The translations under genes and the position numbers were made by a program. A DNA stretch of 64,000 bases from the NCBI GenBank assembly GCA_009760855.2, contig WPIO01000058.1, forward strand, positions 2,470,001 through 2,534,000, read 5' to 3'. The DNA comes from Cristatella mucedo (lineage: Eukaryota; Bryozoa; Phylactolaemata; Cristatellidae). How positions within the stretch are numbered: the stretch's first letter is position 1; each line of letters starts with the position of its first letter. This document shows, piece by piece, positions 23,030 to 34,700 of this stretch. The notes below the pieces were generated by a model. The model made no database searches. It was not told the DNA's origin and was given only the letters and a program-made list of their open reading frames with translations.

Positions 23030-23350
23030 TTGCCTAAGGATCTGCAATTGCTTCCTTCCAATTAATCAGCCGATACACAGCAAAATTCTTACTCTGACCT
23101 GCAAAACCCACTACGGCTTTGCTCCTTCATAGTTAGCTGAACTGCTGCACTAGTTTCAGACTCACGATGACCTAAAGTCCCAAATTGATGACAAACAGGC
23201 TGCTTATTTTCTTTTTCTTAAAATCGCTAGCGACAGAAGCATTTGCTCCGTGTGTTCTAGACTGCGGAACTCTCTTCGGCAATAATTACGTAATGGCATC
23301 TCTTCTGCTATCAAAACTTGCACATCCTTCCCAGCCGTATTGCCCTGCTA
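23030..23350 (+). mobile_element. Degraded LINE family 2-like fragment
   Basis: Plus-strand text around 23040-23300 aligns loosely with the family 2 C-terminus (CYGFAPS-like and AEAFAP-like segments) but is heavily mutated. Tentative. Confidence 0.4.
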
Positions 23351-23510
23351 CTTCTTGCTACTCACTTCCTCGATGCCCTCCTGGCTAGGCTATGCTTCTC
23401 ACTTTCTCTTTGTTTCGTGAGGCAGAGTCTGTCGGCTACATTATGCGAACCAAAAGTCACCTATGTTTTGGAAACGTGCGCATACATATATTTACCTTGT
23501 ATATATTTAT

Positions 23511-23700
23511 ATAATAATAAGAATACGATTGCATAACACCCTCAAGGAACTTTTTTAATCTCGTTTTAAGCACTCTCTATTTGCTATAAGAAAGCTTGAT
23601 CAAATGGTTAGCGGTACCAAGCAGAATGTCAACAAGCATAACATGGTTAGAGATCACGGGCACAGTGTCAACGAGTAAAATTTGGTGAGTGGAGATATTG
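23511..23700 (-). mobile_element. LINE family 1 3'-end fragment
   Basis: ataataataagaatacgatt opens the fragment, followed by the caaggaactttttta...aagcactct block, the aagcttgatcaaatggttag segment and a gggcacagtgtcaac repeat, all in the order of the family 3' end on the minus strand. Confidence 0.7.
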
Positions 23701-23779
23701 GTATGTACGTTGTATGTGCATGGCATGATACCGCTCCTCTCGTTTGCCTGGCCCCAAGCTAGACTCACGCTCCCATGAG

Positions 23780-24980
23780 CACGAGCTACACTCGAGCACC
23801 TAATGAGCGTGAGCTATGCGTGCTTGCGTTTCGCCAAATTTAAGGCGAACGCCCGCCTTAATTGTGGATTGGCACACGCGCGAGGAGCGGGCCAGTCTGA
23901 ACAAATTGGTCCACAGCGACAGAGTCTGTTTCCAGAGAGGAAGGTTAAACTGAAACCGTGTACATCGTTTTCTTTTACAAATTGACCTAATCTCAGACCG
24001 TGTCCATTCAGGATAGGTTACCGCCATTTGAACACCGGCAGCAGGACAAGCTTTGATTCAGTTGCCAGTGGAAAGGGAAACGTATCCGTTTACTCTGGCT
24101 GATTCCTTTCAACGGTTGGCGAGTTCGAGCGGCGAACGCACCGGGAGAGCCGAATTTACTAGTGAGGAAGCTACGGCTGGCGTTTTGCTAATCGCTTTGG
24201 CTCATTTGTCTTGCTATTTTTTAGAGGGATCAAACAGCTTTCGCTCAAAAGTGTTCGGTTTACCGACAGACAAGGCTCTGTCGAGTGTAGGGTAAAATCA
24301 CGGGTCAGTGTCTGGAGGAAACCCTACCCCTTCACAATGAAAGCAGACATCTACGAAGAGGTCAGATCATCGAGCTAGCCTTCGTACGGCTAGGGTTGTA
24401 GAGAGGCTACTAGTATGTGAACTGATTCAAATTAAGCATCGAGGCCGGGACCCGTTCAGTGTTCCAATCTGTATCGATCTCTTGGTAGGAAGGATAACTG
24501 ACATCTTTCTTGAGCGGTCCGGTTTTTAAATTGCCGCACTGCCATCCAAAAGCAGCTCTTTCCTCGAATGAACAGACGACCTACTAACCATTTCGAGTCA
24601 CTTAAGAATCTTCGAATTCACATGTCTTGTTCACTTGGCCGTGTTAGATCAAGCCAAGCACGGCTGCACGACTGTTAGCAGTCTATTTTTAATAAGCTTC
24701 TCGTTCAGTGTGTTGTTCAGTGCACACATGCAGAAACGCCAGCCGATGACCACCACCACCACTTTAATGTACGACGCATGGGGCAGAGGAAAGCTCGACT
24801 CCCTTCGCCCCTCTCTCCTTCTCGAGTCCCATCTCCTCGAACATGGCTGAGCACTGGCCGATCCGGATGGTGAATCCACCATCTGTTTGCAACGGAGCAG
24901 CTCTCAGGCTAGCCGCGATATTAGCCCTTGCCTTAGTGGGTCTGACTAGGGCACCCAGAGCAACCGTAGCAGGCGGACTA
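23780..24980. other. Repeat-poor intergenic DNA, nothing recognised
   Basis: Moderately GC-rich sequence. The frames at 24053-24295 and 24635-24882 carry no recognisable family motif. Confidence 0.45.
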
Positions 24981-24984
24981 GCCT

Positions 24985-25085
24985 AGGATTGGCCAAGGAC
25001 TAGCCAAGGACTGGCCAAGGACTAGCCAAGGACTGGCCGAGGAATGACCAAGGGCTAGCCAGGGGCTAGCCAATGGCTAGCTAGG
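24985..25085. repeat. ~11-bp minisatellite (aaggactggcc)
   Basis: Tandem units alternating aaggactagcc and aaggactggcc, drifting to agggctagcca and aatggctagct at the right end. Confidence 0.9.
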
Positions 25086-25154
25086 AAGAATTAGGCTGAG
25101 GACGGACACCGAGAGCTAGGGTCCGAGAAAAACAATAACAGCTACGCCCAAGGT

Positions 25155-25910
<756 letters not shown>

Positions 25911-26271
25911 TGTTCACCAGCAAGTTACCGGCCTGCCTCCATGCCACATCAAAGGTGGTTTAGTGGAGGAGTAGTACAGGCCTGCGACCAACCAAGCTAC
26001 ACAGTGCTCACGACTGCCGGCTCCTGTGGATGACGAAAGGAAGCAGGGCGGCTCGCGGCTTGTTAAGCTACGTGGGCGTCTGCGCGATCGCGCTCTCTAC
26101 TACACCTGCTCAAGGCCAGGGGTTTGCCCCGTCCTGAAAAAGCCCGGCTGCTGCCCTGCTGGCAAACCTAAACAGCATGGAACCGTAGCGCCTTGTAGCT
26201 CACTTGCTTTTAACCAGTCATGCCTAAATCCCATTCTTAAGAGCACATTTTGAATGGGTTGTTTGGTACTG

Positions 26272-26600
26272 CGAATTATGTTATGTTATGTTATGTATCT
26301 CCTTCAGTAACTCCACAAAGTCATAAAGACCATGTGGGGGTTACGCAGGAGAGTTTTGTATAGCGCACTCACAGCCTAAGCGGCTTTCGGTACGCATTCG
26401 GTAGCCAACAGACTTCGTCTCACGCAACAAAGAGAAAGTGGGAAGCATAGCAGAGTCAGGAGAGCAGTTGAGGTACTGAGTAGCATAGAAGTAGCAGTTC
26501 AGGACCGCTGAAAAAGATGTGCCATAGTCGGCAGTTGAGAGTAGATGTCGTAGCGTAAGAAGTTTGTCAAGGCTTAGCAGAGCAGCATTCAAGGTACCAT
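26272..26600 (-). mobile_element. LINE family 2 3' fragment
   Basis: Starts with (ttatg)n at 26278-26296 and continues almost identically to 15180-15450 on the minus strand, including the terminal ORF2 residues VGYRMRTES and [11 protein letters not shown]. 5'-truncated. Confidence 0.85.
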
Positions 26601-27029
26601 CGAAGCTTAGTAATATGCAAAACACCACCGGCGATTCAGCTCAGGCAAGTTAAAACGCTGCAGCACATTAGATTAGGGGCACTGTAAATCACGTGTACGT
26701 GTATTTGGCCAATCAATATGGTGGCACCGGAGGGTCACTTTCGCAATTCACTAGATTTTCTTATTGGCGCTCGTGTAAGTAAGACCGATCTATACAGTGT
26801 GTGGAGCAGAGGCGGATCCAGAGATCCTCGGAGCAAAATGGCCGCATTACCATTCAGACTAGTACATCGCCCGGTTGTCCTGTCGGAGCACCAGCTGCTG
26901 CCGGCAGCTGGCGAGACATTGGGCGAACAGCTGAGGAGCGTGAGCTGATGAGACGGCTGCAGATTAAACACGTCTCACGCACCTGCAGCATGGCGCTGAA
27001 AATATGCTGGCTCTGGTGATAGTTTGAAG

Positions 27030-27530
27030 TTTGAGCAGGCTCGCCCCCGAAGATCTGACCGGAAATCGGGGACTCCGAGGCGAACAAGCTTGCAGAGTCG
27101 GGCCTGAGGGCGTAAGCCTGGCTTTGTATCCTTACTCGAGCCGCCAGCGGAGCGACAGGTTAGCGGCTTCGGTTGGCTCTGCCTGCTCAGCGCATACTCT
27201 GGGCATCGGCGCCGGTAGGCCGATGGACTAGCGTCTAACTTAGCGGGCGAGACCGACGATCACGTGACCAGCGCTGCTATCGGCTGTCCGCAGCGGGCGG
27301 CTCGCTGCTGTAGCCAGCGGCCCAGGTGTACTGGGCGCGGGGGTCGACCCCTGCGGTTGACGTTTTGTTGGATGGTGAGACGCGTCGGCCTGCACTACGT
27401 CCGCGAGTCCGGCACCCGGACGCCGCCTAAATAGTAGCGCGAGAGCTGGGACGCCGCCCGTGGCTTGGAGGCCGAGTCGGCGTCGAGCCGCGAGCGGCGT
27501 TCAACAAATTTGCCGAAATCCACTTTGATT
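27030..27530. other. CpG-rich segment
   Basis: Dense in CG dinucleotides (e.g. gccgagtcggcgtcgagccg) compared with its surroundings; it also has a taaatag element at ~27428. It could be a CpG-island promoter or part of a retroelement. No exon is recognised next to it. Confidence 0.35.
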
Positions 27531-28989
27531 AGGTGAGAACCGACCGGAAATCAGCAGCGCGAAGCTTGAATTTCAAGTGGATATCGTGGAACACTGTCGT
27601 TATGATGCACGCACTAAATTTCATGCAATCGTGCTCCGAAGACGCTGGCCGCTACCGCGGTCCGCCTCCCACCTCGGTGCTGTTGTGCAGTTGTTGAGTC
27701 CTGAAACCGCTGCGGCTGCATGGGGACGTCTGATATTTAAGAAGAATACCAGTTGCGATGTTTCAAAAAAAAACTTTAAATTGCAATTAATAGCTAATTT
27801 TTGTTTTATTATTGTTGATAATTCTCTTAAAATTAAATAGATTTAACGAATTGATAGGCGGGCAACTAATACATTTTCTTTGTTGTTGCATTGCAGATAC
27901 AATATTCAGTTCCGGAAACATGAATCCGGTGCACAAAAGAGTAAAATCGAGACAAACTAGCCTGCGAGAGCAAACGCGTTGAAAATTTGCAAGCCGCCTC
28001 CGATGCATTTCAATCGCATCTTTCAACCCAGCGATGAACGCACACATCAGTTACGCTTCGACAGCGGCGGCCGTGCTCTCTGCTGTAGGCTCCACCAGCG
28101 AAATAAACCACGCGAGATCCGCCGCTCATGCGTCAGTTGTCGCGCCTTGGCGCAACTGTCTAGGCGAAAGCTCGTCGTACGTACGGAAAAGATTTGGCGA
28201 AAGCGCATTGGTTACGCCCCCTTTACCGTGAGGTATTTTCGCTAGTCATCTTCGCTCAGTCCCTGATACACCGCGTAGGCGCAGCGGCAATGACTTCGCC
28301 AAGCTTGTGACGATCTGCAGCCCAGCGACAACCTCAAATCGCACAACTCTGGCAGCGAAGTCCCCACTTCCGTTGAAATGGATGAACGCCTAGCTTGACT
28401 TCATCTTCATTTGATTCGCGGCATGCCGAAATAACTTAAAGCTCACGCAATAATGAAGCTTACTCGCAAACACAGACAGAAATATATTTCCTTGCTCTGC
28501 CAACTGCTCTGCGCTAGGCGGCTCTCTCGACACATTGGAGAGCGCTCCGATAACTTCGCCGATCGAGTCGTCCACCAAGATTTTTAAATGCAATGAAGAA
28601 TGCAATAGCAATAGCAAGAATAGCAATGAAGAAGGCTTGCCCTTGACGGCGCCTATGATTGGTCGTTTGCCCAGTCTGGCCCGAGTCTTGGCCAAGAAGT
28701 CGAGCCACGTTTGGCTGCTTAATCGTCGTCAAGTTTTCGCCTCCAAGTCTTGTAGGGGTTGGAGCATGGCTGAACTCCCTGCCGCTATGTATCTGGCAGC
28801 AGATAACGTGGGGGCCTCCTCGCGAGTTTGGCCTGCTAACCGCTCAGCTCCTTGCGGGCTAGAAGTCGTTTTGAAGTCGATCATTTTGAAGTTGCCATCT
28901 TAACACGCTTGCGAGTAAGAACTTATATTTTTAATATGTTACCAAATTATTGTACCTTAGCCGGAGGAGCCATGCCCAGCCGGGGCAGC
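27531..28989. other. Intergenic, nothing recognised
   Basis: Mixed-composition DNA up to the sharp change to AT-rich viral sequence at ~28990. The frames at 28390-28903 on both strands carry no family motif. A short agcaatagcaagaatagcaa-type run lies at ~28603. Confidence 0.45.
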
Positions 28990-29000
28990 GGGAATGAGAA

Positions 29001-29543
29001 TTAAAAATCTGTATATCTGACTAATTTGTAATCTTCTGTCAAGGAATAAGTAAAATTTAGTCCAGCGAATTGCAAATTTAAATTTATAGCTGATAAGTCC
29101 AGAACATACGCCGCCTCTTCTGGATTACTATAAAGACCTAAGTGGTACTGTTGTCTATCTATGCTAATATAAGATCTGTATTTATTAGCCTTTTTATTCC
29201 AAGATATACCTTTACAATGTGAAGTATTTCTTTTATTAATTCGTACGTTTCTTTTATTTTCCAAACTAGTTGTCTTTCTTAAATTTTTAAAACAATCGCT
29301 TAGTCTATCATTATCAATGTGATCAATTTCGTGTTACGGAAATTTTTCTGTAATGATCAACCAAGCTAGACGGTGAGGAAGACATATTTTTCTATCAATA
29401 CTTATTTCTCAGTATTACTAGTTATTCCTGCCTCATTTCCACTACTTCCTCCACCTCGGCTAACTTTCCAAAAGAATTTTCCAGTATCTGGCTCGTAATG
29501 CCAAAGTTACATAACATGGTTTCTAAAAAACTCTTGGCTCATT
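29001..29543 (-). pseudogene. HNH/AP2 endonuclease-like (element 1)
   Basis: The C-terminal AP2-like part is open (29001-29264; SWNKKANKYRSYISIDRQQ, then HLGLYSNPEEAAYV, then YSLTEDYKLVRYTDF). The upstream HNH half (29265-29543) is broken but shows the cattttta(gtata) start region as in element 2. HNH-AP2 proteins are typically free-standing homing endonucleases of phages and large DNA viruses. It lies at the left border of element 1 and is transcribed outward. Confidence 0.65.
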
Positions 29544-29589
29544 TTTAGTATAAAATACTTTTGCTGATGTTTAAATTAAAATTCATTTT

Positions 29590-30345
29590 ATTATATAAGG
29601 AATTATCAAGAAGTAAAAGTTTATCTTTCAGACTGTCAAAATAATCTTATTGCTAAATCAAAAGAACCTCGCTCAATCAGATTAAAAAATGAAGACTTAT
29701 CAGGAACTACTAGTATTTTTGTAGCAAACACAACTAGCAAGAATAGTAAAATTTAAATTTTAAGGAATTGGAATGCAACTAAATTTTAGTGATAAGCAAT
29801 TGAAAGCAAACATAAAACTAGGTGCTTGACTTGTAGATTGTATTAATAAATTGTCTGGCGGAAAAGAGTTTCAAACACAACTGCCACAAGGTATAAAATC
29901 AGAGGAAGTGCCTGGGGGTAAATTTTATAACACTGGAAGATATTCTTGTGCAGGTCTAGGAACGAGATTCAAAGAACGGATGGACCAAGGCTATGAAGGC
30001 ATTAACGATCTAGATAGAAGAGCTTTAGTTCATGATCCCGATTACACAGAATCTGGAAGAATGCCAAAGCCACAAAGAACAGAAATAAGAAACTTGTCTG
30101 ACTTAGTCGAAGCAGAATCTGCAGCTCCTATAGCACTGGATCCAAGACAACCAAGCTATGTTAGAGAAGATGCCAAGACTTTTGCAGCCGTGATGGCGGC
30201 TAAAGCAAAACTAGGATTAGGAATAGATGGAGCACTAAATGATTCATTCGCTACAGATTTCCTAAAAGATAAGCTAAGTAACCATGCAAGCTTAAATAAG
30301 ATAAAAAGTATGCTAGAGGAAAAGTTGACAGAATGTTTGATATAA
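29590..30345 (+). pseudogene. Parvovirus-like phospholipase A2 protein (element 1)
   Basis: Matches the 246-residue protein at 47898-48638 along its length. The N-terminal ~60 residues are in a shifted frame, and a TGA at 29827-29829 replaces a glycine found in element 2. The catalytic segment is present: Ca-loop-like CAGLGTRF (Tyr and Pro of the usual YxGxG-type loop altered) and the His-Asp dyad in ALVHDPDYTES. A protease-type site, LSGG-K, precedes the domain. In parvoviruses this domain helps virions leave endosomes. Confidence 0.75.
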
Positions 30346-30414
30346 CACGAAAAAGATATACAAAATGTATACTAGACTAATATTTTTATTTTATTTATAT
30401 TTATCTACTATCAT

Positions 30415-30899
30415 CTAAAGGTCTGCTGGATTAAAATCAAATATTTTCGTAACATTATATCCTTTTACCTGATCAATCTTCAATCTTATATTAAGTCTTG
30501 GTTCAGAGTTATACAAATCTTTAGTAATATAACTTCCATCAAAAACTCCTGTTACATCAAAATTGTTTCCTAGTTTTTGTATATTATCTGCTGGAGTATT
30601 AAATTTAAGCTGTTTATTTTTCTGATCACAGAATAAGCTTGGTTTATTCCCAAAATCAAATCGCACACTCAGTGTCACTTTTTGATAGGTCATATCCGTG
30701 AAATTCAAGTTGTTCACTATTACGAGTTTTATATTTTGAAGAAAAAGTAGCATATCTTGTGTGATATAAATCCATGCATTAAGATAAGGCTTTGAATCTC
30801 TTGTCATCTTTTCTTCAACGTGGACATGTGCTGGCTTTCATTTTAGGATAACAACAGCAGAATTTTCTAGAGCAACCAATTTATTTTCTTAATTTTCAT
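30415..30899 (-). pseudogene. Unknown conserved viral protein, ~160 aa (element 1)
   Basis: Homologue of 48709-49196. The main frame (30415-30807) is open and ends RLNIRLKIDQVKGYNV then NPADL. The N-terminal ~30 residues (30808-30899) are out of frame or carry a stop. It lies convergent to the PLA2 gene and directly downstream of the protease on the same strand. No known fold is recognised; the beta-rich text (VTLSVRFDFG, DGSYITKD) would suit a structural protein. Confidence 0.6.
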
Positions 30900-30933
30900 T
30901 TCTATACAAGAGAAGAATTGTGTTCAATTCAAA

Positions 30934-31400
30934 AATAATAATTCCATAACTGTGCCCAAATCAGTTAACTCCATTAGTTTTAATAAAATTAGAACCTCAT
31001 TCCACAATGTTTGTATTATTGTTGTTGAAAAGTTTGAAAGCTTGGCATTAAACCAAAATAGTCAATTACTTTTGGCATCGGTGGAGCACCAAACGAATCA
31101 AATTAAAAACAAGGATCTCCTACTTTTTTAAGTGCCACCCAGTGATGATAATAATAATAATAATGCACTTGATAAAGCGGCCTCGGAGAACTTAGTCTCT
31201 CTCTGGGCACTTGACATTTGCTGCAAAGGGAAATGCAATTGAATGGTGAGTAAAATCATACTACATTGCGAGGTCTGACTTACCTGTATTACAAATAAGA
31301 CATTCGTTATATTTTGGTACTTTCAGTTCATCTCTGGCAAATACTCCATGAATTTTTTTATATTTAGTTCTTTTACATAATTTAATATCTCTAAGTCTGT
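30934..31400 (-). pseudogene. Adenain-like cysteine protease (element 1)
   Basis: Same order of motifs as the protease at 49226-49591 but with stops and frameshifts, and split by a LINE 3' end at 31147-31262. The histidine region lies at the insertion and the ctcattccacaatg region corresponds to the catalytic cysteine area (element 2 DCGRRC). Non-functional. Confidence 0.65.
31147..31262 (-). mobile_element. LINE family 1 3' end inserted in element 1 protease
   Basis: (aat)n followed by gcacttgataaagcggcctc, aacttagtctctctctgggc and gcaaagggaaatgcaattga, the reverse complement of the family 3' end seen at 59395-59506. About 115 bp, strongly 5'-truncated. Confidence 0.9.
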
Positions 31401-31423
31401 CAGAGGAGAACTTTTAACCTTTT

Positions 31424-31696
31424 TTAAATGTTTATTGTCTTTCTTAGCTCAGAAAGTATTTGTTCTTTATTTACACCATTTCCTAATTTTTTACCATGAG
31501 ATAATACACCACTCGCAACACTCGTTCTGATGGCACTACCTACTGCACTCATGGGTTCACCTCTAAGCTTGACAAACTTTGATTTCTTATGTTCACAAAT
31601 TGTGCAAATAGCTTTTATCATTCCTCTAAGTCCTTTTGTACTATCTATTTCTACATATTCATCGTGAATACTATCTGTAGGACGCTTACATTTCAA
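31424..31696 (-). CDS. Small basic viral protein, 90 aa (element 1)
   Basis: Open 90-residue frame starting MKCKRPTDSIHDEYVEIDST. It carries a CxxC (ICTICEHKK) and a basic stretch, and a Gly/Ser-rich centre. Element 2 has the homologue at 49603-49877. It lies between protease and ATPase. The single CxxC pair is not enough for a full zinc finger. Adenain-linked small basic proteins in this place could be core or DNA-condensing proteins, but that is a guess. It is one of the few intact genes of element 1. Confidence 0.6.
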   Translation of the reverse strand: MKCKRPTDSIHDEYVEIDSTKGLRGMIKAICTICEHKKSKFVKLRGEPMSAVGSAIRTSVASGVLSHGKKLGNGVNKEQILSELRKTINI

Positions 31697-31745
31697 TCAG
31701 TAAGTTTTCATTTATATAAATATAAAAACTTTTTAGTATAGGAAA

Positions 31746-32550
31746 ATGACATTGGAAGTCAGGGCTTTTCATTTTGGACGAGATGGTGGATTTTGGACAC
31801 TGGTCACAAAGAACCATTACCAAATGAACCTATTAGAGCACTAGTACTTGGTCCTAGTGGATCTGGAAAATCACAGTTAATCACGAATTGGATATTCTAT
31901 GGAATGGTAAATTACGATTCTTGTACAATTTTTACTTAAAGTTTAGGCCAAAAGTTATATCGTGGTCTCAGATCTATGACAAAAGAAAAAGGCGCTTATG
32001 TTTGGATTAATAATATTGACGAAATGTAAGAAGTAGATTCATACGAAAACTGTAAAAATGTTGTTGTACTTGATGATTTTATGACAGAAGACCAAGCAAA
32101 AATATTAGATTATTTTACACGAGGAAGCCGTAAAGGACTACATTTATTATATCTTGATCAAGGTTTTACTAATATTCCTAGGAGAGAAATTAGGAACAAT
32201 GCAAATATGGTAATAATATTCAAACAAAACGCAACAGATATTGAGTATATTCGTTAAGCATACACTGGTGATATTGATAAGAGACTATTCAAAGGTTGAG
32301 TTAACTCTTGTACAAGAAACCGTTTTGGATATTGTGTGATAGACTTAATAATAATAATAATAATGCACTTGATAAAGCGCCCTTGGAGAACTCAATCTCT
32401 TTATAGGCGCTTTACACTTGCTGCAAAGGGAAAAGCATTTGAATGGTGAGTAATATCATACTTAACAAAAAATGAACCAGAAAGAAAATTTTGGTCAGTT
32501 GATTCCACGGAAAAGCAATAAATTACTATTTTTAATACTTATTAGATATA
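31746..32550 (+). pseudogene. A32/FtsK-HerA-like packaging ATPase (element 1)
   Basis: Walker A at ~31850 (LGPSGSGKSQL) and Walker B-like VVVLDDFM at ~32060, followed by DQAKILDYFTRGSRKG and REIRNNANMVIIFKQ, typical of Polinton/NCLDV A32-type ATPases that pump DNA into capsids. The N-terminus is frameshifted before Walker A. In-frame stops at ~31939 (ACA in element 2), ~32028 (CCA in element 2) and ~32298 (TGG in element 2) break it. A LINE 3' end splits off the last ~25 codons (32462-32545). The start is preceded by tagtataggaaaATG. Confidence 0.85.
32347..32461 (-). mobile_element. LINE family 1 3' end inserted in element 1 ATPase
   Basis: (taa)n, then gcacttgataaagcgccctt, aactcaatctctttataggc and gcaaagggaaaagcatttga: another ~115-bp minus-strand 3' end, about 90% like the one at 31147. 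The ATPase coding sequence resumes immediately after it. Confidence 0.9.
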
Positions 32551-32555
32551 GGAAA

Positions 32556-33194
32556 ATGATAAACCGAAAAATATTTTCAAGTAAGAAAAGCTATAAAGGA
32601 AGCGTTCAAGAAGCACTTGATTATGAGGTAAAACTAAAAAACTTGAAAGATTTGAGAAATGCAAATATTCTACAAAATGATCATGAAATACAAAGACTTG
32701 AAGCAGAAATAACAGCAAGACATATAGTTAAATCTCATCTTAATGAACGTGCACTAGAAAAATCTACGGATATTCCTGGAAATGTGGTTATTGAAAAACT
32801 TAAAAAAGTTAGACCAAAACTTGCTATGCAAACAGAGAACAAAGAATATATACAAAAAGCCTTGGTATATAAAGCTGCACCAGATATTTCAAGTACTCTA
32901 GAAAAAGCTGTTAAAGTTGTTAGGTTGGGTAAGTTTGAAAAAGCAATTACAATGGTAAATCAAGTGAAGACACATGCACCTAATCCAGAAATAAGAGAAA
33001 CTATTGATAATGTTCAAAAAACTTTAGCTGACGAGTTAGGAATACATATAACTACTGGCACTCCAAAGAAGACAGAAAAAAGAATACAAAATTTAGATAC
33101 ATTTATTCTACTTGACATTATAAAAGATACTAATAGAGGATATGTTCCAAACTATGTAAAGAGATTAATAGATGAAATTATCGATGGAAAATAA
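32556..33194 (+). CDS. Alpha-helical viral protein, 212 aa (element 1)
   Basis: Open frame from ATG 32556 (preceded by agatataggaaaATG, the element's start signal) to TAA 33192-33194. Largely helical, charged text (VRPKLAMQTENKEYIQKAL, EKAITMVNQVKTHAPNPEIR). The homologue at 50601-51725 in element 2 is longer, with a basic/Ser-Thr-Pro linker. It follows the packaging ATPase in both elements and could be a scaffold or core protein. No known family is recognised. Confidence 0.65.
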   Translation: MINRKIFSSKKSYKGSVQEALDYEVKLKNLKDLRNANILQNDHEIQRLEAEITARHIVKSHLNERALEKSTDIPGNVVIEKLKKVRPKLAMQTENKEYIQKALVYKAAPDISSTLEKAVKVVRLGKFEKAITMVNQVKTHAPNPEIRETIDNVQKTLADELGIHITTGTPKKTEKRIQNLDTFILLDIIKDTNRGYVPNYVKRLIDEIIDGK

Positions 33195-33786
33195 AAATCC
33201 AAAAATGTTTGAAATATCATTCAAATTAGGAGAGGACATGAAATATCCAAAGCCAAATTAGACTTTAGGGAAAGCAGCTAGTAATTTTTACGATTATGCT
33301 GTTAATTCCTATACTAGCATTAAAGATGAAAGAATAACAGAAATACTAAACCAATATTTTTTCATACGAGATCATAAGAAAATTTGCTTGATATTGCTAA
33401 TGAGAAGGGAAAGGGCAAATTGGATCCTGATATAAAACCTATGATGGAACAGATATATAAAAAAATCCTTCTTCAATGATGTATGGTATTTACTAAAAAA
33501 ATAAAAAGAAATGAAGAAAAAAGAAGTGTAAAAACACAAAAAAGATTTTGATTATTTAAAACCGTTTTTTGCTCCAAAAACTGGTAAAGTTGTTTAAGTT
33601 ATTCCACTAGTTGTAAAATATGAGTCAGACGTATTTGAGAAAATAGAACTTTGGATTCGTGAACTTGCTGCTGGAAATACAGGAGTAGGAAGTTCAATTA
33701 GTGCTGCTGTAGATTATCTTGGAAAATCTAGAAAAGTACCAAAGTCATTCATTGCAAGAGTTAATAAACTTTTGAATGATATATAG
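33184..33786 (+). pseudogene. Unknown viral protein, C-terminal homologue of 51470-51725
   Basis: ATG 33184 overlaps the end of the previous gene. The end of the reading (33620-33786; KIELWIRELAAGN, SISAAVDYLGKSRKVPKSF) matches the end of the element 2 gene ending at 51725. Several stops and shifts lie between (e.g. ~33259, ~33596). It terminates in gatatatag, the same stop-plus-signal sequence as element 2. Confidence 0.55.
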
Positions 33787-33789
33787 AAA

Positions 33790-34169
33790 AGACAGAGCTT
33801 TTAAAAAATTCTCAGGAGATATTAAAAAATCTTGAGGCTATTAGAAAGGATAGCTTAGCAAGCAAAGATGGATATGTTTTTAATATCACTGGTATTACTA
33901 ATCCTATTAGAGTACTCATTGATGATCCTATTAAGTTTAGAAATAAAAAGTTCAAGATATGTTTTAAAAATTGTTTAGGTACAAATTCTATTAACAATTT
34001 GACTACTTTTACTAATACTTTTGTATATAGAGTAGCAGGTGGTCATAAACAAACGATAGCAACTAGACCTGGAATTTACTCTGCTATTTCTGATGATGTA
34101 AGCATCGGGATTGCAGATATGATAAACAATTATATTGCTCAATCCGGAACAGTATCATCAATTAAATAG
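33790..34169 (+). pseudogene. Minor-capsid-like protein, N-terminal part (element 1)
   Basis: Matches 51728-52130 of element 2: YVFNITGITNPIRVLIDDP, FVYRVAGGHKQTIATRPGIY. The text then stops at TAG 34167-34169, exactly where the homology to element 2 ends and the sequence turns GC-rich. The gene is therefore truncated by the right border of element 1. Confidence 0.6.
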
Positions 34170-34479
34170 AACCAAATGCCCACCTGCGCTGGAGATTAAT
34201 CTGTGGCGTATTATCCACTGTTAGGCAACAAGAAGGCTAATCTGTAAGCACATCGTCCCCAAAACGAGCCGGTCCGCTCCCTTAATTAAGAGGTTAAGTA
34301 ACGGCTGCTCGGAGGAGGCAGGCAACCACACGGCCTGTGCAAACAAGACGGCTGCGTTTGACATCAGCTTTCACGCGTCGCCGGGCCACATATTTCTCTA
34401 CCGCTGGCACCTCGCCGGCCGGCAGTCTCGCAGCCCACAGGTGTATCCCACACCACAACCACTTCGCAAGACATCGTCG

Positions 34480-34700
34480 CCACTCCGGGCGTCGCCGCCG
34501 AGTCTCCGGTCGCCGCCGCCATGTTTCTGTTCGCTGCCACAGCGTCTTCGGTCGTCGCCACCGCGTTTCCAACTTGCGCCGCATCTTCAATCTGCGCCTC
34601 GTCTCCGATCTGCGCCACCTCACAGCCAACCGGTGTCGCCGCTGAGTTTCTGACCTATTCAGCGTCTCCGACCTGCGTCACAACCCACCGGCTCGTCACA
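34480..34700. repeat. Degenerate ~21-24-bp GC-rich repeat
   Basis: Recurring gccgccgcgtttcc/ctgcgccgcatctt-type units. They create long artefactual frames on both strands (Arg-rich on minus). Confidence 0.6.

Larger units (their letters stand above)
28990..34169 (+). mobile_element. Element 1: partial Polinton/adintovirus-like element
   Basis: AT-rich block whose eight genes are in the same order and orientation as 47287-52130 of element 2: HNH/AP2 (-), PLA2 (+), ~160-residue unknown (-), protease (-), small basic protein (-), ATPase (+), alpha-helical protein (+), minor-capsid-like proteins (+). No terminal repeat, polymerase, integrase, fibre or major capsid gene is present, so it is a fragment. 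Similarity to element 2 is clear in protein but patchy in DNA, which points to a different, related element. Two LINE 3' ends have inserted into it. Confidence 0.85.
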
